From contig NZ_JACIUZ010000028.1 in NCBI RefSeq assembly GCF_014145505.1, positions 19,565-83,564 of the forward strand: a DNA stretch of 64,000 nucleotides. The letters run 5' to 3'. The translations under genes were made by a program, and so were the position numbers. Shown piece by piece: positions 52,390 through 62,573 of this stretch. The notes beneath the pieces were generated by a model. That model was not told where the DNA came from. It did no database searches and worked only from the letters and a program-made list of their open reading frames with translations. Positions within the stretch are counted from its first letter, which is position 1. The number at the start of each line of letters is the position of its first letter. The stretch comes from Limosilactobacillus fastidiosus. Its GTDB lineage: Bacteria > Bacillota > Bacilli > Lactobacillales > Lactobacillaceae.

Positions 52390-53256
52390 ATGCAACAGGT
52401 TAGTAGCTTTCAGAATCAGGATACGGGAACACTATATCTTGTTCCGACGCCAATTGGTAATTTGGATGATATGACATTTCGGGCAGTTAAGGTGTTGAAA
52501 GATGCCGATTTAATTGCAGCCGAGGATACTCGGCATACCCAGCAGTTATTAAATCATTTTGATATTCATACTCCTGAAATTAGTTTTCATGAGCATAATA
52601 CTGAGCAGCGGATCCCAGAGTTAATTGAAAAGTTAAAGGGTGGGGTAACGATTGCTCAATGTAGTGATGCCGGTATGCCGTCTATTTCTGATCCCGGAAA
52701 AGAATTGGTTGCTGCAGCGGTAAGGGAAGGCATTCCGGTTGTTCCGTTGCCAGGTGCTAATGCTGGGCTCACAGCATTAATTGCATCTGGACTTGTTCCC
52801 CAACCTTTTTATTTCTATGGCTTTCTTGAACGAAAGCATCAGCAACAGGTCCAAGAATTGCAACAGTTACGAAATCGCTCTGAAACCATGATCTTTTATG
52901 AAGCCCCCCATAGGTTAAAAAAAACGTTGAAGACGATGGCTGAAGTATTGGGGAATAAACGACAGGTTGTCTTGGCACGTGAGCTAACTAAGCGTTATGA
53001 AGAGTTTAGTCGGGGATGTTTGGCGGAGATAAATGAGTTCTATATGAATCACCAGCCACGAGGGGAATACGTTATCATTGTCGCTGGGAATCCACATCCT
53101 GATGAGGATGGAAAGCAGGATGAAACTGGAACCCCAATTGAACAAATTGATCGGGCAATTAGCGAAGGTCTATCCACTAATATGGCGATTAAACTAGTTG
53201 CAAAGAAGAATAAACTTAATCGGCAAGAATTATATAAGCAGTACCACAATATTTAG
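52390..53256 (+). CDS. rsmI: 16S rRNA (cytidine-1402 2'-O)-methyltransferase RsmI
   Basis: This 288-residue tetrapyrrole-methylase-fold protein has TLYLVPTPIGNLDDMTFRAV near residue 14, AEDTRHTQQLL near 44 and SDAGMPSISDPG near 93. It methylates C1402 of 16S rRNA in the decoding site. The ATG at 52390 (GGGAGAAG before it) is preferred over the in-frame 52351, which lies inside yabA. Confidence 0.93.
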   Translation: MQQVSSFQNQDTGTLYLVPTPIGNLDDMTFRAVKVLKDADLIAAEDTRHTQQLLNHFDIHTPEISFHEHNTEQRIPELIEKLKGGVTIAQCSDAGMPSISDPGKELVAAAVREGIPVVPLPGANAGLTALIASGLVPQPFYFYGFLERKHQQQVQELQQLRNRSETMIFYEAPHRLKKTLKTMAEVLGNKRQVVLARELTKRYEEFSRGCLAEINEFYMNHQPRGEYVIIVAGNPHPDEDGKQDETGTPIEQIDRAISEGLSTNMAIKLVAKKNKLNRQELYKQYHNI

Positions 53257-53264
53257 GAGTAAAA

Positions 53265-54029
53265 ATGAAATTACAACAAACGGCACGGGAATATGAAATG
53301 CCACACCAACTAACTTATTATGAATGTGATGAACAAGGGCACCCAGTTTTAAGTATGGTCATGAGTATGCTTTCTGTTGTAGCGGATGAACAGAGCAATG
53401 AATTAGGGCTAAATCAAAAAACTGTTCAAGCTACTGGCGGCACATGGGTTATTGCGAGTTTTGAGGGAAAGGTTAATTTTCAGTCATTAAAAATAGGTGA
53501 TACGGTTATTCTGGGAACACGGGCTGTTAGCTATAACCGTTTTTTTGCAACTCGTGAGTATTGGCTTCGTGATCAGGAAGGGCAAAGGGAATATGCACGG
53601 ATAAAATCATCATTAGTTTTTATGAATTTAACTAGTCGAAAGATTGAATCAATCCCCCCAAAGCTAATTATCCCTTACCAAGCACCACAGGTTAAACGAG
53701 TACCCCGGGGAAAACGACCAAAACAAATTCCTGAAGGCGCTGAACTATCAAGTAGGCAATATCATGTTCGTTATTTTGATTTGGATGGGAATCACCATGT
53801 TAATAATGCTCGGTATTTTGACTGGTTGTTAGATCCTCTTGAGGAGAAATTCTTAACGAGTCACCGGCTCAAATCGTTTGCAATTCAATACCATCAGGAA
53901 GTTCGTGCCGATCATGATATTGATAGTGCGTTCTTTATGCCGACACCTCTTACAAGCCTTCACCAAATTAAAAATAACGGTCTTCTTTGTACATCTGCAG
54001 AGTTTGCGTGGGAGAAGATTGGTGATTAA
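53265..54029 (+). CDS. Acyl-ACP thioesterase
   Basis: The 254-residue product contains two hotdog domains. One near the N-terminus (EYEMPHQLTYYECDEQGHPV) and one in the second half have the catalytic-type D-NHHVNNARYFDW motif near 180. It releases fatty acids from ACP and is part of fatty acid homeostasis. It follows rsmI after 8 bases and ends in a terminator. Confidence 0.85.
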   Translation: MKLQQTAREYEMPHQLTYYECDEQGHPVLSMVMSMLSVVADEQSNELGLNQKTVQATGGTWVIASFEGKVNFQSLKIGDTVILGTRAVSYNRFFATREYWLRDQEGQREYARIKSSLVFMNLTSRKIESIPPKLIIPYQAPQVKRVPRGKRPKQIPEGAELSSRQYHVRYFDLDGNHHVNNARYFDWLLDPLEEKFLTSHRLKSFAIQYHQEVRADHDIDSAFFMPTPLTSLHQIKNNGLLCTSAEFAWEKIGD

Positions 54030-54051
54030 CAGGATTTATAATCGTCTTGAG

Positions 54052-54090
54052 AAAAGGCCAGAATGGTTTTTAGATCATTCTGGCCTTTTT
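54052..54090 (+). terminator. Terminator after the thioesterase gene
   Basis: AAAAGGCCAGAATG pairs with CATTCTGGCCTTTT around a 10-base loop, with T5 at the end. Confidence 0.9.
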
Positions 54091-54153
54091 AGCACGCTCT
54101 TTTCTTTCACAAATGGTAGACTTAAGATGGAAAAACTTTGAGGGGTGTTTAAA

Positions 54154-55671
54154 ATGAAAAGTTCGTTAACGGCAGTAATTTACTTACAACCGGATCAGAT
54201 TTTCTTACGGATTATTGAGCTCCCAAGCCTTAAAGTAATCAATGATGTTCGTTCTGGATTATTTGATATTAGTGAAGACGATAAAACTGCCAACTATGGT
54301 GAAAATATGGCAGCGATCACTGATAACATTGAAGGATTTAAAGAATTAATCAGTGATTATCATATTGATAATATTAAGTTCTATGGTGCTTATGAAGATA
54401 TGGACAGTGTTACCGCTAGTTATGTTGGGGATCAACTAAAAGTTCGAACTGGTTTGCAGATTGAATGGTTAAATATTAATCAACTAATGGCTCAGTCCAT
54501 GAGCTATATTGTGGATCAGTTACCAGAATTTAGAGAATTAAGTAAACATAACTTGTATATTTTGAGTATTGGCTTAGATAATTCTACATTGGCATTTTTC
54601 CACCATGGTAATTTTGAAACCTCATGGGAAATTGATCTTGGAGGAGCGCAGATTCACCGGCTGGTTAATCAGTTACGGCAGACAACAACTAACCCGACAG
54701 AGATTATTCAGGATTATATTGGCAGTAAACTCGGTTATTTAGCTTCTGAATTGACTCAGCATAAGAAAACGACAATGATCGTGCAAAATGCGTCATCATT
54801 GAGTAAACGGTATATTGGAAAGCACCAAAAGATTGGTGAGATTGACCGCAAAAAATTTCAAGAAACGTTTAACCACCTATTAATTCCGCAAGATCAATAT
54901 ATGTATAATAATGATCTTGATTTGGCGAGCGCCCGTGATGAGTACACTCTTCCGACTTACCTAGTAATTACCCGAGTGTCAAAATTGATTGACCTGACAA
55001 AACTATATGTTACTAATCTTTCTGTCATGGATGGAATTTCAAACGGGATTGCAACGAATAATGATAATTCACGAGCTACTGTGAATAACATGATTCGGAC
55101 ATCAGCAGATAACATTGCTCAGCGTTATGGGATTGATTTTAAGCACGCAGAGTTTGTTAAAAAATATGCGCTCCAATTTTTTGATGAGTTGCGGCCAATT
55201 CACCGGTTGAGTAATCATTACCGACTTCTACTTGAAGTGGCAGCCAAGGTTGATGATATTGGGAACTTTATTAACCAGCAGGGACATTACCGGCATTCAG
55301 CATATATTTTAGAGGCCAACCCACTAATCGGTTTATCGGATGAAGATAATTTGATTATCGCTGAAGTTGCTCGTTACCACAGTACTGAAAGTCCAACCAT
55401 TAACCAGTCGCATTATCGTCATTTGGATGATGATATTCAACTGCCAGTTGCTAAGCTAGCTGCAATTTTACGATTAGTTGATTCGCTTGATGATTCTCGG
55501 CAGCAAAAGATTAGTCGGGTTCAATTAAAACTAAAAAATGGGCGGTTAATAGTAAAAGCGACTAGTTCGGATGATTTAGTATTAGAAAGCTGGTCATTTA
55601 GTCAAAAATCACAACTTTTTAACGATGTCTTTGGAATTAAGCCAGTGTTAAAGGAAAAAGGGGGGCGGTAA
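54154..55671 (+). CDS. Ppx/GppA-like protein with HD-type C-terminal domain
   Basis: The 505-residue protein has an N-terminal actin-like Ppx/GppA-type part with degenerate phosphate loops (residues about 1-290). The C-terminal helical half resembles the HD domain of Ppx2 enzymes: RHSAYILEANPLIGLSDEDN and EVARYHSTESPT, with Asp-Asp near DSLDDSRQQ. Start is ATG 54154 with GAGGGG upstream; an in-frame GTG at 54145 is rejected. It begins the polyphosphate operon and abuts ppk by one base. Whether it hydrolyses polyphosphate or (p)ppGpp is not clear, since N-terminal key motifs are weak. Confidence 0.75.
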   Translation: MKSSLTAVIYLQPDQIFLRIIELPSLKVINDVRSGLFDISEDDKTANYGENMAAITDNIEGFKELISDYHIDNIKFYGAYEDMDSVTASYVGDQLKVRTGLQIEWLNINQLMAQSMSYIVDQLPEFRELSKHNLYILSIGLDNSTLAFFHHGNFETSWEIDLGGAQIHRLVNQLRQTTTNPTEIIQDYIGSKLGYLASELTQHKKTTMIVQNASSLSKRYIGKHQKIGEIDRKKFQETFNHLLIPQDQYMYNNDLDLASARDEYTLPTYLVITRVSKLIDLTKLYVTNLSVMDGISNGIATNNDNSRATVNNMIRTSADNIAQRYGIDFKHAEFVKKYALQFFDELRPIHRLSNHYRLLLEVAAKVDDIGNFINQQGHYRHSAYILEANPLIGLSDEDNLIIAEVARYHSTESPTINQSHYRHLDDDIQLPVAKLAAILRLVDSLDDSRQQKISRVQLKLKNGRLIVKATSSDDLVLESWSFSQKSQLFNDVFGIKPVLKEKGGR

Positions 55672-55672
55672 G

Positions 55673-57925
55673 ATGTACAAGGATTTTTATAAACCACAAA
55701 ATTATGTTAATCGGGAACTTAGTTGGATTGACTTTAACGGACGGGTACTTCAAGAAGCAACGGATACCAGTAACCCGCTTCTTGAACGTGCAAATTTTTT
55801 AGGAATTACTCAAAGTAACGTTGATGAATTCTTTATGGTTCGGGTTGCTTCACTTCATAAACTCGCAGCGGCTAATGTGACAACGACGGATGCCTCTGGG
55901 ATGACGCCTGAAGAACAGCTGACTGCCGTGAATAAAAAAGAACATGAAATGGTTAAGGAACGGTATAAAGTTTATAACAAGCAAATTATCCCTGACCTTA
56001 AACAACAAAAGATTAATATTATGCATTTGGCAGATTTGGATGATCGACAAAAGGAATTTATTCGCCGGTACTTTAGCGATGAATTGATGCCAGTATTGAC
56101 ACCAATGGCAGATGATACATCCCGGCCCTTCCCGTTTATTGCTAATAATTCACTTAACATTGCGATCCAATTACGTCGCAATCCAAAGCAAAAGCAGGCT
56201 ATTCAGGAACAAGAAATTCTTGAAGGAGATCAGGAAGTAATGAGTCGGCAGTTAGAGCCTCATGATGATAGTCGCGAATCAGAGATTAAGTTTGCCACTG
56301 TTCGTGTCCCATCAATCTACAAGCGGTTGGTCCGTTTGCCAGGAGAAAACAACTTTATCTTGATCGATGAGGTCATTAAGCGTTTCCTAGGCCAGCTATT
56401 TCCTGGATATCAAATCCTTGCTTCTGCGACCTACCGGGTAATGCGGGATATGGACTTGGATGTTGCGGAAGAAGATACTTCTGACTTGCTTCGGGCTGTT
56501 AAGCGCCAGTTACGTGAACGGGGACATGGTGAAGTGATGCGGCTAGAAGTGGAAAATTCAATTGATGAGTGGTTGGAAAACCAATTAGTTGATAATCTTC
56601 ACGTGAACGAACGGTCTATTTATCGGGTAAATGGTCCCGTGGATCTAACATTCTTGAAGAAACTTTCTGGGATGGTTGATGGCCATAATAATCTTCGTTT
56701 CCCGCCATTCTACGCATACCAAAACCCTGATTTGGATATGGAACATAACATTTTTACCGCAATTCGGAAGCGTGATTACCTGATGCAACACCCGTATGAT
56801 ACCTTCCAGTCGGTGGTAAACTTTATCCACCAAGCAGCTCTTGATCCGAAAGTTCTTGCCATTAAAATGACCCTTTATCGGGTATCTGGAAATTCACCAA
56901 TTATTAAATATCTGGGGATGGCTGCCCAACGTGGTAAACAGGTAACTGTTTTGGTTGAAGTTAAGGCGCGGTTTGATGAACAAAATAATGTTCGTTGGGC
57001 TCAACGGTTGGAACAGATGGGGTGCCACGTTATTTACGGATTAGTTGGGTTAAAGACTCACTGTAAGATTGCCTTAGTGATCCGGCGTGATGATGATGGA
57101 CTCCGGCGGTACATGCATCTGGGAACGGGTAACTACAATGACGTGACGGCTCACTTCTATACTGATATGGGGCTGCTAACCTGTGATCAGGAAATTGGGA
57201 TGGACATGACGAACCTCTTTAACATGTTATCTGGATTTGCTCGGCCATCATATTTTAATAAATTACGGGTTTCACCAAACGGCATTCGTAATTTTATTAA
57301 TCAAAAGATCGATCAACAAATCAAAATTGCCCAAAGTGGAAATGCAGCATTAATCCGGATGAAGATGAATTCGTTGTCTGATAAGCAAATTATTGCTCAC
57401 CTATACGAAGCAGCTTCTAAGGGTGTTAAGATCCAACTAATTATTCGGGGGATTACTTGTTTACGAAATGATCTTCCAGAACTTCACGGAAATATTGAGG
57501 TGCATTCAATTGTTGGACGCTTCCTTGAACACTCGCGGATTTACTACTTTAAAGGTAACGGTAATGAGGAGATTTACCTTTCAAGTGCAGATATGATGAC
57601 CCGAAATCTAAATCGGCGGGTTGAGGAACTTTTCCCCGTTGAACAGTCCGATACAAAGGCCAAAGCAATCTCAATTCTGGATGATATGTGGAAAGACAAT
57701 GTTAAGGCTCGGGTTCTTGTTGGTGATCATTATGAGCGAATTGATAATCATGGTGAGGAGCCATTTAATGCTCAAGAATTCTTTGCTCAACGAGCAACGG
57801 TTGAAAGTAAGCAAACAAAACAGCAGGAAAAGTCAAAGCGGCATTTTTCAAATGTCTTTGAAACGTTAAGTCGTCACGTTCCTAGTTTGCATCTTAGTTC
57901 ACGGGGGGATAAGCATCATGAATAA
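55673..57925 (+). CDS. ppk: Polyphosphate kinase 1
   Basis: The 750-residue PPK1 makes polyphosphate from ATP reversibly. The N and H domains are seen at the start (NRELSWIDFNGRVLQEATD). In the catalytic domains, VGLKTHCKIALV holds the phospho-His and RYMHLGTGNYND lies near residue 485. Arg/Lys residues in KARFDEQNNVRWA bind ATP. Polyphosphate supports stress tolerance and chaperone-like functions in lactobacilli. The next gene overlaps its stop (ATGAATAA). Confidence 0.95.
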   Translation: MYKDFYKPQNYVNRELSWIDFNGRVLQEATDTSNPLLERANFLGITQSNVDEFFMVRVASLHKLAAANVTTTDASGMTPEEQLTAVNKKEHEMVKERYKVYNKQIIPDLKQQKINIMHLADLDDRQKEFIRRYFSDELMPVLTPMADDTSRPFPFIANNSLNIAIQLRRNPKQKQAIQEQEILEGDQEVMSRQLEPHDDSRESEIKFATVRVPSIYKRLVRLPGENNFILIDEVIKRFLGQLFPGYQILASATYRVMRDMDLDVAEEDTSDLLRAVKRQLRERGHGEVMRLEVENSIDEWLENQLVDNLHVNERSIYRVNGPVDLTFLKKLSGMVDGHNNLRFPPFYAYQNPDLDMEHNIFTAIRKRDYLMQHPYDTFQSVVNFIHQAALDPKVLAIKMTLYRVSGNSPIIKYLGMAAQRGKQVTVLVEVKARFDEQNNVRWAQRLEQMGCHVIYGLVGLKTHCKIALVIRRDDDGLRRYMHLGTGNYNDVTAHFYTDMGLLTCDQEIGMDMTNLFNMLSGFARPSYFNKLRVSPNGIRNFINQKIDQQIKIAQSGNAALIRMKMNSLSDKQIIAHLYEAASKGVKIQLIIRGITCLRNDLPELHGNIEVHSIVGRFLEHSRIYYFKGNGNEEIYLSSADMMTRNLNRRVEELFPVEQSDTKAKAISILDDMWKDNVKARVLVGDHYERIDNHGEEPFNAQEFFAQRATVESKQTKQQEKSKRHFSNVFETLSRHVPSLHLSSRGDKHHE

Positions 57926-58883
57926 GGATTCTCAATATCTAGCAATTATTGATCTTGGTTCAAACTCAGTTCGACTGAAGATTGACCAAATTAAGCTTGA
58001 TGGTTCATATCAGACAGAGCGGTATGAAAAACGTTATGTTCGTCTGTCATCGAATATGGGACCAGAAAAGATCCTTCAGCCAGAACCTATTAAACGGACG
58101 TTGAAGGCGCTCACTGAATTTCGCCAGATCTGTAATCAATATAAACATCTTAAAATTTTGGCAGTAGCAACCGCTGCAGTTCGCCAGGCCAAGAACCAGA
58201 CTGAATTTTTACAGGAAGTTAAAAAGAAAACCGGTTTTGTAATCCATGTGATTTCTGGTGAACAGGAAGCTTACCTTGACTATATTGGGGTTAGTCGGAC
58301 ACTTGCCCTTAAGGATGGGGTGATCTTAGATACTGGGGGGGCTAGTATGGAAATTATCCTCGTTAAGGATGGTCAAGCTGAAGAAGTTGTTAGTATCCCT
58401 CTTGGTTCAGTTCTAATTTCGCAACGTTATGATTTAGGGGATCGGATTAGTGCACCGGATCTTTTTAACGCGATCGTTAAAGTTGACCAGGTCTTAAGTA
58501 AAGAGTTATGGCTCAATCGAATTCGTCATGGCGAAATTGTTGCTCTAGGGGGGTGCAATCGGGCATTAGCTAAGGTTTACCGCTGGCAGCAAGCAGTGAA
58601 TTCTAGCCGGGTTGCGCCAGTTCATGGTTTAACCATGACTCCGGATGAAGCATATGGTATTATGCAACAACTATTGAGCAGCTCTAAGAGTGAACGGGCC
58701 AAAATCAGGGGCGTAAATAAGGAACGAGCTGATGTAATTATTGGGGGATTGTTACCATTAATGAGCATTATTCGCCAACAACAAATTCAGCAGATCCAAT
58801 TTAGTAATAGTGGGCTTCGTGAAGGACTATTATTCCGCTACTTAGAACACGAAACAAGCTTAGAAAATTTATTTACCTTGTAA
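57918..58883 (+). CDS. ppx: Exopolyphosphatase Ppx/GppA family
   Basis: The 321-residue enzyme of the actin-like ASKHA fold shows phosphate loop 1 IIDLGSNSVRLKI near residue 11, LKILAVATAAVRQAKN near 77 and ILDTGGASMEIILV near 136. It would degrade polyphosphate made by Ppk. It overlaps the ppk stop by 8 bases, indicating translational coupling. It is the short type without the C-terminal HD part. Confidence 0.9.
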   Translation: MNKDSQYLAIIDLGSNSVRLKIDQIKLDGSYQTERYEKRYVRLSSNMGPEKILQPEPIKRTLKALTEFRQICNQYKHLKILAVATAAVRQAKNQTEFLQEVKKKTGFVIHVISGEQEAYLDYIGVSRTLALKDGVILDTGGASMEIILVKDGQAEEVVSIPLGSVLISQRYDLGDRISAPDLFNAIVKVDQVLSKELWLNRIRHGEIVALGGCNRALAKVYRWQQAVNSSRVAPVHGLTMTPDEAYGIMQQLLSSSKSERAKIRGVNKERADVIIGGLLPLMSIIRQQQIQQIQFSNSGLREGLLFRYLEHETSLENLFTL

Positions 58884-58941
58884 TCGGTTACATTATTTAG
58901 TAAAATTTTACTTAATTTTACTAAACGGTCGATTATAAAAG

Positions 58942-58950
58942 TGCTACAAT
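58942..58950 (+). promoter_or_regulatory. Extended -10 promoter of galE
   Basis: TGCTACAAT is an extended -10 element about 75 bases ahead of galE. The -35 region has no good match. Confidence 0.5.
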
Positions 58951-59018
58951 CATATTTGAACAAGGAATTAAGAGACAGTCTGAGATTAGCAGATGTTGTC
59001 GTATAAGGAGGAAACAAC

Positions 59019-60014
59019 ATGGCAATTTTAGTTGCTGGTGGTGCCGGTTATATCGGTTCACATATGGTTAAAGACTTAGTTGAAAATGGTCAAGAAGTTG
59101 TTGTTGCTGATAACCTTTCTACAGGTCACCGTGACGCAATCAACCCTAAGGCGAAATTCTACGAAGGGGATATTCGTGACCGGAAATTTTTGGATAAGAT
59201 CTTTGATAATGAGGATATTGAAGCAGTTGTTCACTTTGCTGCCTTTTCAATTGTTCCTGAATCAATGAGTAAGCCTTTGAAATACTTTGACAACAATACT
59301 GGTGGGATGATTACCTTACTTGAAGCAATGCGTGATCACAATATCAAGTACATCGTCTTTAGTTCTACCGCTGCCACATATGGTGTTCCTGAACACATGC
59401 CAATTAAGGAAACGGATCCACAAAATCCAATCAATCCATACGGCTTGAGTAAGTTAATGATGGAAAAGATGATGCGTTGGGCTGACAAGGCTTACGGCAT
59501 CAAGTTTGTTGCTCTTCGATACTTCAACGTTGCTGGCGCTGCGCCAGATGGTACTATTGGTGAAGACCATGGACCCGAGACTCACCTGGTTCCGATTATT
59601 TTACAAGTTGCTCAAGGCAAACGGGATGAATTAAGCATCTTTGGTGACGATTACAACACTCCAGATGGGACCAACGTTCGTGACTATGTTCATGTTATGG
59701 ACTTGGCTGATGCTCACATCTTAGCTATTAAGTACCTTGAAGCTGGAAACGAAAGTAATGCCTTTAACTTAGGTTCTTCAACTGGCTTTTCTAATAAACA
59801 AATGCTAGAAGCTGCTCGCAAAGTCACTGGTGAGCCGATTCCTGCAAAGATTGCTCCACGGCGTCCAGGTGATCCTGATTCATTAGTAGCAGCTAGTGAT
59901 AAGGCCCGGAAAATCCTTGGTTGGAATCCAAAATATGACGATGTTCATGATATTATCGCTACCGCTTGGAAATGGCATTCAACTCACCCAAAGGGCTACG
60001 AGGATCGTGACTAG
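59019..60014 (+). CDS. galE: UDP-glucose 4-epimerase
   Basis: This SDR-family enzyme interconverts UDP-glucose and UDP-galactose. The NAD-binding GGAGYIGSH is at residues 7-15. The catalytic Ser/Tyr/Lys are in [11 protein letters not shown] and [11 protein letters not shown] (YxxxK), and [10 protein letters not shown] is near 165. The 331-residue length is standard. AAGGAGG precedes the ATG. Confidence 0.95.
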   Translation: MAILVAGGAGYIGSHMVKDLVENGQEVVVADNLSTGHRDAINPKAKFYEGDIRDRKFLDKIFDNEDIEAVVHFAAFSIVPESMSKPLKYFDNNTGGMITLLEAMRDHNIKYIVFSSTAATYGVPEHMPIKETDPQNPINPYGLSKLMMEKMMRWADKAYGIKFVALRYFNVAGAAPDGTIGEDHGPETHLVPIILQVAQGKRDELSIFGDDYNTPDGTNVRDYVHVMDLADAHILAIKYLEAGNESNAFNLGSSTGFSNKQMLEAARKVTGEPIPAKIAPRRPGDPDSLVAASDKARKILGWNPKYDDVHDIIATAWKWHSTHPKGYEDRD

Positions 60015-60039
60015 TTATTAGAATTAGAACATATTATTC

Positions 60040-60079
60040 AAAATAAAAGTAGCGTTTTACAAAACGCTACTTTTATTTT
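60040..60079 (+). terminator. Terminator after galE
   Basis: AAAATAAAAGTAGCGTTTT pairs perfectly with its complement around a 2-base loop, giving a bidirectional A/T-ended hairpin. Confidence 0.88.
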
Positions 60080-60147
60080 GGCTTAATTTAATGCAAAAAA
60101 TACTTGGTGTGATAAGATGTTAAATGATTGAAAGGATGATCGAGAAA

Positions 60148-60873
60148 ATGAAAATACTTGCCATCGATACGTCAAACCACCCAATGAGTGTTGCGGTGGT
60201 TGAGAATGATCAATTATTAGCAACCGAAACCTTAAACATGGTGCGGAATCATAGTATTTATTTAATGCCAGTAATCGATAAGCTGGTTAAGTTAGTAAAG
60301 TGGCAACCCGAAGATATTGACCGAATTGTGGTTGCCCAGGGTCCTGGTTCTTATACTGGAATTCGGATTGCGGTTTCAACTGCTAAGGTCCTAGCGGATA
60401 CTATGAATAAGGAACTAGTTGGGGTGTCAAGTCTAGAAGTCTTAGCACGAAATATCGTTCCGACTACTAAAGAAGTGATTGTACCATTTTTTGATGCACG
60501 ACGGGGAAACATTTTTGCGGGTGCTTACCAATGGCAAGCTGGAAAGTTAGTTAACCGAATTGCAGATCAGCATTTAGCAATGAAAGATCTTCTTGCTCAA
60601 TTAGCCAATTTAGACCAACCGATCTTATTAGTTGGTCATTTGACTGATCGAATTGCAAAGGTAATGGGAGAAATGCCTGCTAATGTTCAACTTGCACCGC
60701 GGCCATTTTCTATCCCGTCTACATACCAACTTGCTCTTGCCGGGAAAGATATCCAACCGGTTACTGACATTGATTCAATGGTTCCACACTACTTAAGAAT
60801 TACTGAAGCTGAAGCTAACTGGCAAAAGCTTCATCCAGGTGAAATTAGGCAAAACTATGTTCGCGAAGTTTAA
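60148..60873 (+). CDS. tsaB: tRNA t6A biosynthesis protein TsaB
   Basis: The 241-residue protein begins MKILAIDTSNHPMSVAVV and has VVAQGPGSYTGIRIAVSTAK near residue 64. It partners TsaD in making threonylcarbamoyl-adenosine at position 37 of tRNA. Start ATG 60148 suits the family; earlier in-frame ATGs at 60124 and 60136 would add residues the family lacks. It overlaps rimI by 17 bases. Confidence 0.9.
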   Translation: MKILAIDTSNHPMSVAVVENDQLLATETLNMVRNHSIYLMPVIDKLVKLVKWQPEDIDRIVVAQGPGSYTGIRIAVSTAKVLADTMNKELVGVSSLEVLARNIVPTTKEVIVPFFDARRGNIFAGAYQWQAGKLVNRIADQHLAMKDLLAQLANLDQPILLVGHLTDRIAKVMGEMPANVQLAPRPFSIPSTYQLALAGKDIQPVTDIDSMVPHYLRITEAEANWQKLHPGEIRQNYVREV

Positions 60874-61396
60874 AGCATGGCTTGAACATAAACGGGGAGA
60901 AGAACAGTTAAAATTTACCCAACAACCGTTACTAATTAACGGGCGGCAGTTTACTATTCGCCAGGCACGTTTCACGGACATTTCCGCGATTGTTCACGTT
61001 GAAGAATTAATCTACGGGACTGCGCCGTGGAGTGCCAGTACGTTTCAAATTGAACTAGAGCGGGATTATGATCGGTTATATCTGGTCATAACGTACGATG
61101 GTCAAGTAGTTGGGTATGTGGGTTGTTCATTTAACTGGTATAAACATGAAAGCCATATTACTAATATTGGGGTAAGTCCGGCTTATCAAGATCGGGGAAT
61201 TGGTTCAAAAATGATTACGCTTTCAGAAGATTACGCAGGTCATCACGGTTACCCGAAAATGACGCTAGAAGTCCGGATTCATAATCTTAAAGCACGAAAA
61301 TTATACGAGCGACTTGGCTTTTACCAAACAAGTATTAGACCGCACTATTATATTGATAATCGAGAAGATGCGGTTGAGATGGAAGTAAAATTGTAA
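60857..61396 (+). CDS. rimI: Ribosomal-protein alanine N-acetyltransferase, RimI type
   Basis: The 180-residue GNAT protein has the acetyl-CoA block ITNIGVSPAYQDRGIGSKMI near residue 107 and the C-terminal VRIHNLKARKLYERLGFYQT. RimI acetylates ribosomal S18 in E. coli; the target here is unproven. Start ATG 60857 is used; an in-frame GTG at 60839 is also possible. The tsaB-rimI-tsaD order is conserved in Firmicutes. Confidence 0.85.
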   Translation: MFAKFKAWLEHKRGEEQLKFTQQPLLINGRQFTIRQARFTDISAIVHVEELIYGTAPWSASTFQIELERDYDRLYLVITYDGQVVGYVGCSFNWYKHESHITNIGVSPAYQDRGIGSKMITLSEDYAGHHGYPKMTLEVRIHNLKARKLYERLGFYQTSIRPHYYIDNREDAVEMEVKL

Positions 61397-61419
61397 AGTA
61401 GAGGAGAAAATACTTAGTT

Positions 61420-62445
61420 ATGGCAGAGAAAAACTTAATTCTGGCATTCGAAACGAGCTGTGACGAAACAAGTGTTGCGGTGGTGGAAAATGGTACTAAA
61501 ATTTTGTCAAACATTGTGGCAACCCAAATTGATAGTCATCAACGTTTTGGTGGGGTTGTTCCAGAAGTTGCTAGTCGGCACCATATTGAATGGATTACTC
61601 GCTGTACTGATCAGGCATTAGCCGAAGCAAATGTTTCTTACGATGACCTTGCAGGGGTTGCAGTTACTTATGGTCCCGGACTGGTTGGCTCCCTTTTAAT
61701 CGGGGTAACTGCCGCAAAGTCAACTGCTTGGGCACATCACTTGCCGTTGATTCCAGTAAACCACATGACTGGTCACTTATATGCAGCTCGGTATGTTGGT
61801 GAATTTAAATACCCTCAGATGGCCCTTCTTGTTTCCGGTGGTCATACGGAATTGGTTTACATGAAATCTGAACATGAATTTGAGATTGTTGGTGAAACCC
61901 GTGACGATGCGGCTGGGGAAGCTTACGATAAGATTGGCCGGGTTTTAGGAGTCAATTATCCTGCCGGAAAGACGATCGATGAATGGGCAGCTAAGGGGAA
62001 GGATACCTTCCACTTTCCACGGGCAATGGAAAAGGAAGATAACTTAGATTTCAGTTTTAGTGGTCTTAAGAGTGCCTTTATCAATACCGTTCATAATGCC
62101 GAACAACGGGGAGAAAAGCTCAATAAGTATGATTTGGCAGCCAGTTTTCAACAAAGTGTTGTTGATGTATTGGCTGAAAAGACAATGCGGGCCCTCGATC
62201 AATATCCGGTAAAACAACTGATATTGGCCGGTGGAGTTGCCGCAAACCATGGCCTTCGTTCACGATTAGAGCATGATATGCAAAAATATCATCCAGATGT
62301 AACGATGCTTCAAGCACCATTAAAGTTATGTGGTGATAATGCTGCAATGATTGGGGCCGCTGGTTATATGGATTATGAACATGGTGATCGTGCTAAGTTA
62401 GATTTAAATGCAGAACCGGGATTGATGTACTCGGAGAAAAATTAA
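61420..62445 (+). CDS. tsaD: tRNA N6-adenosine threonylcarbamoyltransferase TsaD
   Basis: The 341-residue catalytic subunit transfers threonylcarbamoyl to A37 of ANN-decoding tRNAs. [18 protein letters not shown] is at residue 9, the metal-binding His pair sits in [13 protein letters not shown] near 111, and [13 protein letters not shown] is near 267. The length is standard. GAGGAG precedes the ATG. Confidence 0.95.
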   Translation: MAEKNLILAFETSCDETSVAVVENGTKILSNIVATQIDSHQRFGGVVPEVASRHHIEWITRCTDQALAEANVSYDDLAGVAVTYGPGLVGSLLIGVTAAKSTAWAHHLPLIPVNHMTGHLYAARYVGEFKYPQMALLVSGGHTELVYMKSEHEFEIVGETRDDAAGEAYDKIGRVLGVNYPAGKTIDEWAAKGKDTFHFPRAMEKEDNLDFSFSGLKSAFINTVHNAEQRGEKLNKYDLAASFQQSVVDVLAEKTMRALDQYPVKQLILAGGVAANHGLRSRLEHDMQKYHPDVTMLQAPLKLCGDNAAMIGAAGYMDYEHGDRAKLDLNAEPGLMYSEKN

Positions 62446-62536
62446 TAAAGGCAGGAGGAACGTGATAGAGATTATTTATCACAGCCTCGTTAACGGATAG
62501 CTAGCCTTTAGAAAGTATAAATAGGCCTCTAGCGTT
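62446..62536. other. Short intergenic hairpin region after tsaD
   Basis: GTGATA/TATCAC with GAGG/CCTC outer pairing forms a stem near 62455-62488, and its 3' half contains the inverted copy of the repeat seen at 4029. No gene is present. Confidence 0.4.
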
Positions 62537-62573
62537 TGAAGTGCCATAGAAAAGTTAGATATTTTATTAAATC

